Below, piece after piece: positions 13,824 to 25,345 of a stretch of 64,000 nucleotides of DNA. The stretch lies in assembly GCA_035771175.1 (NCBI GenBank), contig CM069613.1, positions 965,501 through 1,029,500 on the forward strand. The letters are read 5' to 3'. Made by a program: the position numbers and the translations under genes. Origin of the DNA: Paratinospora sagittata. Its lineage: Eukaryota > Streptophyta > Magnoliopsida > Ranunculales > Menispermaceae. How positions within the stretch are numbered: position 1 is the stretch's first letter; every line of letters starts with the position of its first letter. Below the pieces are notes generated by a model. That model ran no database searches. It saw only the letters and a program-made list of their open reading frames with translations, and was not told the DNA's origin.

Positions 13824-16500
13824 AATAATCACTGTAGACTTCCTTTTTTACATTATCAAACTTTGATTAATAATATAAATGATGGACCCACTCATCAACG
13901 TGGTCAAGCAAGTTATTATATGTGTACACAATATAGATAAAAACAAGAGATTTATTTATTTTTTATATTTTTTTTTTAAGGAAAGGCAAAGTCGCCACTT
14001 TATGAAATGTATGGTATGGTACGCAAGGATATTTGTTTTCTGTTGCAAGTAGATAAAAACAAGAGATTGACATGGGGCAAATTATAGTTTTTTCCTTCTA
14101 CGATACAAAATGTATGGTATGCATCCAAAAGGGATTTTGGTATGGTATGGCATCAAAAGGGCTCTTTAATCAAAGTACATTAGATATAAATAGTATATGT
14201 AAGGAGTAAGGACCCCAGCCACTTTGTGCACAAAAACAAAACAAAACTATCCGAGCCAGTACATTATCTTTCATTTGCCATTTCTAATTCATGGGATTAT
14301 TCTCAAAAAATAGGTTTGCTATTATATTGCATTGTGTTGTTGATATATTCAAAAAATTTCTTCATATTCCATTATAAGCATAATAGTACATATATCAATA
14401 GTAAGAGGAAACATTGTTACACAAGCAACTTATAGTCACTTTGGACGTCCTATGGAGCTACAATTCTACAATTCTATGACAGCCCTATACCTGGCGTTAA
14501 AGGAAGAAAGTGATAGTGGCCCTTCCACCACCTACGAAGGAAGATTTAGTGATTCTATTTATATGCCACTACGTTAGCGGTGATGTTGGTCAGTGACATG
14601 CCTGATAGCATGTTCGCAAGTATGATGACATACTAATCTACGAGATTTGTTGTCTAAGTTGGATGGCTCGCAACAATCGATTTAAACAAAGCTTTTTTTT
14701 TTTTTTATCACTGAGAGCACACATAAGGCAATCAACATTGTTACTGGCTATAGGTCATGGTCATAATATCTCTACATAAATACATGACTATTATTTTTAT
14801 TTATTTTTGAGGGAGGAGGAGGGGGGTGTTGTAGTTGTTATTTTATACCTTGGAGCGTAAAATTTTTAAATTATAAGTTTTTAGAAAAATGAAACAAATG
14901 AAAAAAAAAGAGAGAGACTAAGATCTTTTTGAGTCATTTGATATTGTTAATCTCATAGTTGCTTTAAGGAATAATGTGCAATGCCCAAAAGAAAATAATA
15001 GTAGTTATTAATGCATTCCACATCAATTCAACAGAATTTTTTTAAATATTTTAATAAAATGTGTCTTTTTAACTTAACCATTATTTATACAAAGAGAACG
15101 ATACATCTGCACAAGTTTCAGTTTCAAATCCAAATAGCTCAGCTTTCAAAAATACAAAATTATAAAATATGTTCTACAAGATATAAAGCTTAATGTAATT
15201 AAAAATATTTAATACCTAGCTTATACTACTATTATTATTATTCTATTTCTCACAATCTAATGTCGACGACCATGGTTCGGTTCGTTCACGCGCTTTCGAG
15301 TTTCGAAGACCCAAGTGGTGACCAAGGACACCTGGGGGCCCAATATATAGCATTTTGTGTCGGTGGCGCAAAAAGGCCTGGTTCTCCTGCCTCGAAAAGA
15401 TGCACCGATTCCACGTGTAAGTAAAATGGTCGCTATTCGTGGAACCAGCTGGTCCGCACCATGGATTATCGAAACAAGCTTTTCTTCAGATCTACGATCA
15501 CAACCAATCCACTCTCAGTTTCAACGCTCCAGATGCGACTCTATACATTAAAAAACAGTATATCGTACTACACCGGAACTTTTTCTCCTTCTTTTGACTC
15601 GAATGTTGGATCGTCCTCAAGATTAGTAGCGCTTATTGGTCCACGCGGAGAGATGTGGAGCCCACGAAATGTAGGATTAATTTCCACGTCAGACGAGAAA
15701 AAAATATATTTACGGATGATTATTATTTAGAGAGCAAGGAACGTATGACACGGAGTTTCCAACTAACGATCCCGAGTTTTAACCAAACCTTCTCTATGTT
15801 TATCCACAATCCAACTCACTCTCCAAGTTTTAACCAAGTGGCAATATATCATTTTCTACCTATAATCGTTTTTAGGTGGCCCATGCATAAACAAAATACA
15901 AGGATTCAATCTGAAAATATAATATTCAGAAAATAATTTTTAATTATTTTTTTAAAAACAACTTAATTTTTTTTTTATAAAATGTTAAAAGCTATTTTTC
16001 AGATTCATTTAAACTAAATAAATTTTTTATATTTTTATATATAAAAAATTATATCCAAATCAGTTCTTAGAAAAAATAATTTTAGAATAATCTACCATAA
16101 ACAAAAATATATAAATATTTATAGTTTAAATATAGACTTAATCAGTATAAAGGATGAAACATGTAACCGTGGGAAGAGGCTTGATGGAGTTTGAGAAATT
16201 ATCAAATGTCAAGTAATTTATTTTATTTAAAAATAATTAGCAAGAAAGAGAGAGAGAGAGAGATTTACAATGGGAGTAGTAGGTATTACCGTGACGTGGC
16301 GTTTAAGGGATGGAGAAGTAAGGTTGCAGATTAACTCCTTGGGCCGTCTTATCATCGTCCCCACCACAATGAATTAATGAAACACCGAAAAGCCCATTAA
16401 ATTTAATTCCAACACCTGTCCTCCCTCCAAAATAACGACGTCTTCTCGAAATACGGAATTTATAGCTTCCTCCTTCAACTCTGTGTCTCGGTTTCGTCTC
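13824..16500. other. Intergenic spacer and distal promoter of the RWA2-like gene
   Basis: No gene is recognised. From 13824 to about 15240 the DNA is AT-rich with several homopolymers. From about 15240 to 15800 the GC content rises and a CCACGTGT G-box/ABRE-like site occurs near 15411; open frames here match no family I know. Nearer the gene, a GA run (16248-16262) precedes a CTT-rich leader around 16572-16592. Confidence 0.45.
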
Positions 16501-16728
16501 TTCGCTCACTAAACACTATTACAAGCTTCTGAACTAAAAATCCAGCGACGTTTTTTTGATCTTAATCTTATTTTCTTCTTCTTCTTCTTCTTCATTTGCT
16601 CAGGAATCCATCAGATCTGATTTCTTATTGCGATTAAGCTTTAGTTTTCTCGAAATGCTCGTCGATCTACATCTTCAGTTACTGTAATTTCTTCTCCGAA
16701 GCGGGTTTTTTGGTTTTTTGATGTAAGA

Positions 16729-19700
16729 ATGGCCATCGCCGGACCTATTACGCCTGGACAGGTTTGAGGATTTGATGTTTATGTATCTTTCTGTTAGCAC
16801 TGAGTTTGTTTGGTATCAGATCTGGCGAGTTTTGGATTGGTTTTGAACTTGTTGAGGGGAAAAATGCTACTCTTAACTAAAAAAATTACAACTACATGTG
16901 ACAGTACAGATTTATTTTCATGAGATCATTTATCTCATTGAGATGCGTAACACACATGTCCAATGAAGGTGAATGTGTAGTTGCATTTTTTTTTTTTTGT
17001 AGTTAGATTAATATTTTTCTTGAGATAAACTGAATGAATCTATGCAGTTAGTGGCATTCGGTGCAAATAATCTGCGTAAAATAATGCTTTTCCTTAAAAG
17101 ATTCTTGTTGGATTTGATTGGTTAAAATAGTGGCATTTTTTGAGAAGTTATAGTTTTAGTGTCTTGTTTGGATCATATGTGGTGATCAGGTCGGTTTCTT
17201 CTTCTTTTTTTAAACTGTTCTTAGTGAGTGTTGTGCTTGAATGAGCTGTTAGTGTGATGTGTCAATCAACATTTTGGTTGTAGTGAAAACGTTATTTACT
17301 TAGTTAACTAGTTATTTTCACATATAGAGTTGAATAGAGACAATAGTGTGAATTTATGTGCATTGTGCACGCTGTCCTCTGGTAAATTCAGTGTTAAGAA
17401 GATGAAATGGTTAAGAAATGATTCAGGCCATGGGAGTGTAAGTGTGGATGGAGATCTGCGTTATAAGTGTTGTGTTGATCTTGGTGCAACTCAAGAACTT
17501 TGTCTCCTGAGGAAGGAGAAGAATGGAGGTAGTGTCAGTATATTAGGAAGGACGGCCCTACTTTATGTAATCAAGAGTAATTAATTGGGAGTGCCTTATC
17601 TGTAATATGCATTAGTTTAACATTTTACTCTTATCAGTTTTTTTGTTATTTGAAAATTTGAATGAAGGTCCTGTGTGCCCAATTTTGGAATGCAAATGGT
17701 ACGACAAAGAATTACCTGGCCATCAATGGATTGCATATATTTTTGAATTTCCACGAACTAATTATCTCATTAAATAATGATATTTCTCGTTGTTTGTCTA
17801 TGTGTGTGTTTTTGTACTTTTTGTATATATCATTTTAATGCTTTTCTTTTTAGTGCGATTCAAGTTAGTTTACTTGACATTATTTGGAAATGCATGTTTA
17901 TGCAGGTGTCCTTTCTCCTTGGGATCATTCCAATATTTGCAACATGGATTTATTCTGAAATTTTGGAATACAAGAAAAATTCAATTTCTTCCAAAGTGTG
18001 AGTTGTATATTTCTTTGACCTTGGATTTATTCTGAAATTTTAGAATACAAGAAAAATTCAATTTTTTCTATAGTGTGAGTTGTATATTTGGAACATGGAT
18101 TTAGTCAGAAATTTTAGAATACAAGAAATTCTCAATTTCTTCCAAAGTGTGAGTTGTATATATTCTTTACCCTGAAGATTTCTTTACTGCTTACACAAAC
18201 TCATTACACCACATTTGCCTTTTCAAAGAAAATTTCTCTCTTCAAGAAGGTCGTTACTTAGTGCTTGATTTCACTAATGTTGGGTCTTGGGAGGATATAG
18301 AGTGGGTATGGTTTATAACTTTGACAATTTAAGGTGGCTGTCAACAGGAATCAATTTTTTGTGTTCATGAAATATAGTGGGCTTCTACTTGAACCTTTTG
18401 TTCTCTCTGGCACGGTCTTCAAAGATTTAGTATTGGTTCATTTGACATTTTTCTGATGGATTTTTATCTGGCCGCTTACAAGCCATTTGCCTAAGTAAGA
18501 TTGTTTGCAGCCAAACATTGAGTGGTCGCATGGGACATAGCACCCTAACTAGAGTTGGGGCATATAAAATTTGCCGGCTGCGCTTCGCTCTTCTGAAGTT
18601 AGTTTAGACATGCATGTGTCTCTTTCCTTTTAATATGAATCCTGTTCATTAGGAGGACATGGGTTTTACTCGAAGTCCACAAAGTTTATGTGTTACCATG
18701 TTAGCTGTATAATCTGATTTTGTTAATTGATTAGTTTTTTTTTTTTTTTTTCATTTTCAGTGGCAGGCTTTCTGATGTCAATTTGGTTGAGTTGGAAAAG
18801 GAAACAGTTACTGAAGATGATAGAGCACTTTTAATAGAGGGGGGAGGTCTCCAGTCTGTTGCTCCAAAAATCCACAGTTCAACTACCTCATTTCCTCTTG
18901 TCAGGTTTGCTGTGGAAACTTCTTGGTTTCTTTTATGATGCTGATGTTGTCGCTTGTTTGACTTGCCTTTGAAGGCATAGCTGACTGCATAAATATTTTC
19001 TGGATTTTTCAGATTTCTTCTGATGGATGAATCATTCTTGCGTGAAAATCGATTAACGTTAAGAGCAATGTGAGTGGAATCAGTCAAAAATTTCTCATCT
19101 TAAATAACCTCTGCATTTAATCTCAGCTTATCAAATTTTTTCTTTTCCAGATCTGAATTTGGTCTGCTTTTAGCTTACTTCTACATATGTGACCGCACAA
19201 ATCTTCTTGGAGAAGCAAAAAAGGTATTGCTGTATTCCAATACCACCTGTTGCTCTAAGATTTTCTTTTTTACTTTTTTTGGAAGAAGAGGGGGGGGGGG
19301 GGGGGGGGGGATTCATTTCTAATCTTAACAGGAAAATTTATAATGCTATCTAAAACGCTGCCAAATGTTAGTACATGGAATAGATACAGACAAGATGCCA
19401 TTCTTATGTTGATGGAAATCATGGAATGATTTTATTGTTCAGTAAATATTTGTTAAGTTATAGCTTTATTATTTTGGGTTTGGGCTGATTGTGACTTGGA
19501 TGCACCAAGTTGGATTTTGAACTGATTGTACCATTCAGTGAGGACTTGTTAAGTGTTAACTTTCCTTTTTTTTATTATTTTGGGGTTCACTTGACTAAGT
19601 TGTTTTGTTAACAATCATCATATCTGCAGAGTTACAATCGCGATATTTTCCTATTTCTCTACTTCCTTCTAATCATAGTTGCTGCCGTGACATCCTTTAA

Positions 19701-22700
19701 GATTCATCACGATAAATCACCATTCTCAGGGAAATCCATACTTTATCTGAACAGACATCAGACTGAAGAATGGAGAGGTTGGATGCAGGTACACTTTCTA
19801 CAACATGAGTATCTTGTGCTTCAAATTTCTTTCTTGACCATTTGCTGACTTTTAAAGGTGCAAGTCTATATATGATCGCTGGTCCATATTGTTATGGTTG
19901 GTGAGAAACAAATTTTCCTGCTTATCCAATGTCAAGACCATCCTCTATTTGATGCATTTTCACCTCCTATTTTCCTCCTTATTTTAGACTAAAATGAGCA
20001 CATTATCTTTTATGTTTTGTTGATGAATGTAGTTTTTCTTTGGATGGTTTTCCACAGAATCGATCAGTTACTTACTTTATCAGTATTTTTTTTTTTATGG
20101 ATATGAGAGACTGAGAGTTACAGGGCATTTTAGTCATGTACACCATTTTCTATGATAAGACAACTTGGTGCTGTCTCACGGCCAATAAGATTTTATAAGT
20201 TAAATTTATTAGAAGGTTCTTTCATTTCTTCCATGGGTTAATGTTTGGTTCTAGGAAATAATTCTCTTCAAGAGGTCGATGTAGGTATTTGATAAAGGGC
20301 ACTTACAACCTTACGAGTATTTTCTTAGTGACTTTTTCCTGATATATTAGAATTGGTTTTTGTGCTTGTGATTTTGTATAAAGCTTGATGTTGCTATGCA
20401 CGAGGCACTACGGTATCCAGAAATGTTTGTCTAAAGATTGAAAGTTTTGTGTGAGGGTTCTATCTTACCAAATAAAATGAGTTTAACTCTTGTTTTCCTC
20501 TATTCCAGGTGTTGTTTTTGATGTATCATTACTTTGCTGCAACAGAAATCTACAATGCTATCCGTGTCTTTATTGCTGCATATGTGTGGATGACTGGATT
20601 TGGAAACTTTTCATATTATTATGTGAGGAAAGATTTCAGCATTGCTCGGTTTGCTCAGGTAATTGTTTAATTAGTCTCTAGTTTGTAATTGTACTTTCAT
20701 TTTAAAAACACTCTGTGCCTGACAGTTAAAGCTTCTTTCTTTGACTTGAGCAGATGATGTGGCGGCTTAATTTCTTTGTAGCATTTTGCTGCATTGTCCT
20801 TAACAACAATTACATGTTATACTATATCTGCCCCATGCACACTCTCTTTACTCTTATGGTTTATGGTGCTCTTGGAATTCTGAACAAATACAATGAGATT
20901 GGGTCAGTCATTGCTGGTAAAATCATTGCCTGCTTCTTGGTGGTTATTTTGATCTGGGAAGTTCCTGGTGTATTTGAATTTGTATGGGCACCATTGACAT
21001 TCCTTCTTGGTGAGTAACATGCAGAAGCTTATGATCCAGTAGTTTCATTGGGATGGTTTCTGAACCTTGTGCAAAATTGCAGGATATAATGACCCTGATC
21101 CTTCAAAACCAAATCATCCTCTTTTGCATGAGTGGCACTTCCGTTCAGGGCTTGACCGATATATATGGATCATCGGCATGATATATGCCTATTATCATCC
21201 CACTGTAAGAAAAAGGCATAAGAGCTTTGATATTTCCAATAACAATTTTTTCCCCTCAATTTCCTATACCTGCAAGGGAACTTTTGAGTTAAAATAATGC
21301 TGTGCTAAGTCATTGGAGTTTGTATGTCTATAGGTGGAGAGGTGGATGGAGAAGCTGGAGGAGACAGATATTAAACGTAGAATTTCAATCAAAACAACTA
21401 TTGTATCAATTTCTGTAGCGGTAGAGTCCAAAATTCTCTAATATCTGTACATCTACAACTTCTCTTTCCCCTTGAATGTTCTTCTCACATACTCCCTTCT
21501 GATAAATTATAGATGGGATACTTGTGGTTCGAGTATATATACAAGCTGGACAAGGTTACATACAACAAATACCATCCATATACGTCATGGATTCCCATAA
21601 CGTGTGCATTTCTTTCCCCAAAGGAACTGGCATTTTTAATTTGACACAATATACTCTTGTTGCTAATTCTCCTTTTGTTTTTACTTTTGTTCATCAGTGT
21701 CTATATTTGTCTGCGAAATGTAACTCAGCAGTTCCGCAGCTATTCTTTGACTCTCTTTGCGTAAGTGTCCTTTTAATTTAAGCCCATTGTTAAAATGCTG
21801 CCCCTCATATTTGAAAATTATATAGCAAGTGTTGATCTATTCATTAATTTTACATCTTCTGCGATAATTCTTTGTCCTTGGCTTATTAGATGGCTTGGAA
21901 AGATTACACTGGAAACCTACATCTCACAGATCCATATCTGGTTAAGGTATGTATAATTGCATTGGTTCTTCACAGCTAATGATTGTTAATGTTATTCTGG
22001 AATCTTGGTCAAGTTTGTACCTTACAAGTTTAAAGTGGTTCATCAGTTGTAAGTGATAAAGTACTAAGCTGATTTTAGTTTAAACCTTCCAATCTTAGTG
22101 AACTGCTTCTTCAAAATGGTTTCCTATGCCTAGGTTTGGTGCTCCATTAAAATCGTCTTATTAGTCACTATATCTGTATGCCAATAAAATGTGAATCCTA
22201 ATTTATTAGGTTTCCTCTGCCCAAAGCATGCTTAAGTCAACCCAATTTGATGAAACTGGGAAAAAAAAAACCAGTTTTGAGACTTCCTATGTTGGACATG
22301 CTCAAAGATGATTTGGCTTTCCACTCCAAAAAAAATTGATTAGTCTTCCAAAATATTGTGTTGCTTTTCAGAGTAATCTTATCCAGTTTAATTCCCTACA
22401 GTTTTTATGGGTGTTTGATAAAACAGCGTGGTCTATAATGGAGCTGTCAAATTTTTCCTTTTTTTTGTATTGAAACTTGCAGATCAGGTGTGCCGGATGG
22501 ACAACCTAAGTGGTTGCTGTCCCTCATTCCAGGGTATCCTATGCTGAACTTCATGCTGACTACTTCCATATACATAGCAGTAAGTAGAACAGTAATGTGA
22601 AATTTAAAGATTTATAGAATGAAAGTTTAAGCAACGAAGTCATGCAATTTCCACTTGTGTGCTTGTAGATTTCATATAGACTCTTTGAATTGACAAACAC

Positions 22701-22839
22701 ATTGAAGACGGCTTTTGTGCCTAGTAAAGACGACAAGCGATTAGCACATAACGTGATTGTGGCAATGGCAATTTCAGTGGGCTTGTACTCTTTGTCCTTT
22801 GTGTTCTTACGAGCTCCTCAGATTCTGGTAAGATTGTAA
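16729..22839 (+). CDS. RWA2: Protein REDUCED WALL ACETYLATION 2-like (Cas1p domain)
   Basis: Fifteen exons: 16729-16761, 17906-17997, 18761-18904, 19013-19069, 19151-19223, 19630-19788, 20509-20658, 20754-21009, 21083-21204, 21334-21420, 21513-21601, 21698-21760, 21890-21946, 22483-22579 and 22669-22839. They total 1650 nt, or 549 aa. RWA proteins are multi-pass Golgi membrane proteins needed for O-acetylation of xylan, xyloglucan and pectin, probably by delivering acetyl groups to TBL acetyltransferases. The frame gives [11 protein letters not shown], a first helix ([19 protein letters not shown]), an acidic luminal segment, and a long hydrophobic Cas1p region with [48 protein letters not shown] and [18 protein letters not shown]. 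The first intron is 1.1 kb. The end of exon 2 and its donor are triplicated downstream. Confidence 0.93.
17946..18172 (+). repeat. Triplicated exon 2 end plus splice donor in the RWA2-like gene
   Basis: Three tandem copies of a 74-77 bp unit begin at 17946, 18023 and 18097. Each starts GGATTTA and contains the AATACAAGAAA segment, and each ends with the donor context AGTGTGAGTTGTATAT. The first copy is the real end of exon 2 (donor after 17997); the other two lie in the intron. They carry small substitutions, so the array is not brand new. Confidence 0.85.
19290..19310 (+). repeat. Poly-G run (about 21 G) in an intron
   Basis: An uninterrupted G homopolymer follows GGAAGAAGA in the intron between exons 5 and 6 of the RWA2-like gene. 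Runs this long are rare in plant DNA, can form G-quadruplexes and are error-prone in sequencing, so the true length is uncertain. Confidence 0.8.
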
Positions 22840-24229
22840 CTCATGGATGAAATGAGGCTGATACAGATTCTCTTAGATGCGAGTGGGAAAATTGAAATAG
22901 ATAATCAAATGAAAGCATAAAGTGAATCTGTATCAGTTTGGAAAAAAACAAAAAATATTTTTCATTGAATTTCTTTATTGTAACAATTCCATAGCTGATC
23001 TTAAAGCTCTGCTGTTCCTTTTTGAAACCACACAAACAGGGTTGAAAATGAGGTACATAGCTTAAAACCTTATAAAACCATTCTTAGGAGTGTGTTGTGC
23101 GCTGTAAGAAGACTGCATTCGGCCACTGGAGACTTGCCAATTGTAAAATAGAGATGGGGACGCCAGAGGCATTCAGAGTTAGAAGCAGTGGAAAGGATGG
23201 TGTTGGGACAAAGAGGTTTAGTAATGGTATTAATAGCATTCCGGACAGCGGCCGTTGCATAGGAAAAAGTTGGTATTTGAGAAAGTTATATGTAGCAGCC
23301 TCCAATTGAGGCGCAATTTTATAGATGAATGCATTCAGACCAAATTTATTCAGTATAGTGATTCCAAATGCATTGGAGCATTTAAAATGTTTTTTGTAAT
23401 TGCATATAATTGTTGTTCCTAAGCTATCACCTTGATACTCTGGTGTCTTTTCATTGATAGAAATATTTTCATCAATCTACCATTTGGATTTAACTCAATT
23501 ATGCACCTTCACATGACTTAAAAGACAATTTAATGACGTATTAAATGTGATATTTGTATTGATGCCACCTAAAAATGCAAGTAGTACGTTTTTATTTAAT
23601 CTTCTCTTTGTTTCCCACAAGTTGAAAGGTCCAATTGTATTGCAGGCGGGGGAGGTTTTGAGTGGGAGAAGATCTGCTTGACTTCGAAATTTCTATGACT
23701 AAAAGCGAGGTTTTGCTTGGACAGCCAGGATTAGGAAGAGGATATGAAAGGCTAAGTGATGCAGCACTGGAAAGAGAAATAGAAGAAATTAAAAGAGAAG
23801 TAGAAGAAAAGGAAGAAGAAATTAATAATTAATATTTTTTAATTCATTTAATCTTCCAATCTCAATAATAAACCTATTATTTATAGAAATCTGAATTACT
23901 TAATCTATTTCTTACTACAATTTTAAAACTAAAATAAAACAATTAGAATTCTATTAAAATAAGTAATCAAATCCTACTTAAATAACTTAATTAGAAACTA
24001 CCTAAAATAAATAATTAACCTGAAATATAAATAATAAATATTAAGTTATGATATTAATAATATATAATAAACCCAGTAACCCACTATATATGAGATAAGA
24101 TCATATCCTACGAGACTAACAAATTAAGTAAGAGATGAAAAGATGAGAACAAACAACTACATAAGATAGTTAATTCGATTGTATTGTGTTTTCACGTTTA
24201 TTTAGTATATTAGAGCTTTCACTTATAAA
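22840..24229. other. 3' flank of RWA2-like gene and AT-rich spacer
   Basis: The first few hundred bases after the stop at 22839 are probably 3' UTR; AATAAA-like sites are several and I cannot choose one. A GAA-rich stretch lies at about 23770-23825 and the rest is AT-rich. No gene is recognised. Confidence 0.5.
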
Positions 24230-24231
24230 AA

Positions 24232-24300
24232 CAGCGCTAGTAGTCCAATGGTTAGGACATAACTTCCTTAGACCCGGGTTTGATTCCCAGCTAGTACATT
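24232..24300 (+). repeat. tRNA-like sequence, probably a SINE head or tRNA relic
   Basis: An A-box-like TAGTCCAATGGTTAGGAC is followed by a B-box-like GGGTTTGATTCCC about 25 bases later, as in tRNA genes for Gln/Glu/Asp. The anticodon arm is too short and the ends do not form a full acceptor stem, so it is not a working tRNA. Either a truncated tRNA or a SINE 5' head is possible. Confidence 0.45.
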
Positions 24301-24346
24301 GATTAATTTTTTGCTATTTTATCAATCTTATTAAATAGACAATTAC

Positions 24347-24628
24347 ATTTTTTTTTTTTTTTTTGAAGGTGATAATTAGATCTTCTTCTGTGCTTTTTGC
24401 ATCTTATTGTATGTCCAAAAATTATTTGAAACCATTGAATAAAAGACAATGAGGATAGGTCCAACTACTAATATCAGCAACAAATGCCAACGTCAGAACC
24501 CAATAAAATTAAGGTCACAACAAACCTCTAACAGCAACATAATTTCTCACTTTATATGAGGCTTAAAAAAATTTGAACCCTCCAGTTTGTACAAGGAAAG
24601 GCAAATGCCTAACCAAATAAGCCACTGA
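24347..24628 (-). mobile_element. Candidate tRNA-derived SINE
   Basis: Read on the minus strand, an A-box-like TGGCTTATTTGGTTAGGC (24624-24607) and a B-box-like GGGTTCAAATT lie near the start. The unit ends in an A18 tail (24364-24347). Length is about 280 bp. No clear target duplication was found, so this rests on the pol III boxes and the tail only. Confidence 0.45.
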
Positions 24629-25345
24629 TTATTATTATTTTTATTTATAAAAAATATTAATTTAACTATAAAAAAATATAATTTTAAATATAATTATACA
24701 TACACATTCATTAAATCATTTATGACACATCTTCATATATGCATCACACATATATTCAATGAATATATATATGTAATTCAAATTACTGTAAGAAGAATTC
24801 TGAGCTTTGTCTGAGAATAGATGATCTACCGCCGCAAATGAATACTCCAGGGCTCCACCAAAATTTGAAATAAAAAAAAAAAGAAAAAAAAGAAAGAAAG
24901 AGAGAGACAAAAGGCAGAGAGGAAAATTAGATACATAGGAGGAGAGAAAATGCAAAAGGCACCATTCTCACAGAATGCCCAAAAGAAAGTGAAACCGTAC
25001 CCAATAAGCTCAAAAGACAAAAAACACTTAAAAGAAAGTACCCAAAATGACTTACATGTAAAGACTACAAAGTTCTACAGAATCACATGAACAATTAAAA
25101 AAGTACCATACCTTACACAACCCTAAAACCCTATTTCCCCATTTTTTCTAAAGTTTGATGAGAACCCCCATATGTGCCCAATCATTTCCAAAGAGACTTC
25201 CTAAAAACATAAAAGAAAATTTTCAAGAGAACAAAAAAAAAAGAGAAAAAAAGGTGTCCCATGGATCATTCTTTCATTTCTACAAAGATAAGTGAGAGGG
25301 TGGCCAAACTGTGATGGTAGTAGGCCTTCAACCAAATGCCTTGCC

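Noticed and set aside
15357..15936. Overlapping open frames in the GC-richer patch upstream of the RWA2-like gene
   Set aside because: No recognisable family, no splice structure, three frames equally open; more likely promoter DNA.
17330..17584. 84-codon open frame in the first RWA2-like intron
   Set aside because: It lies between two exons joined in frame by good splice sites and matches no known protein.
24232..24300. Possible intact tRNA gene
   Set aside because: A- and B-box-like motifs are present but the anticodon arm is too short and no 7 bp acceptor stem forms.
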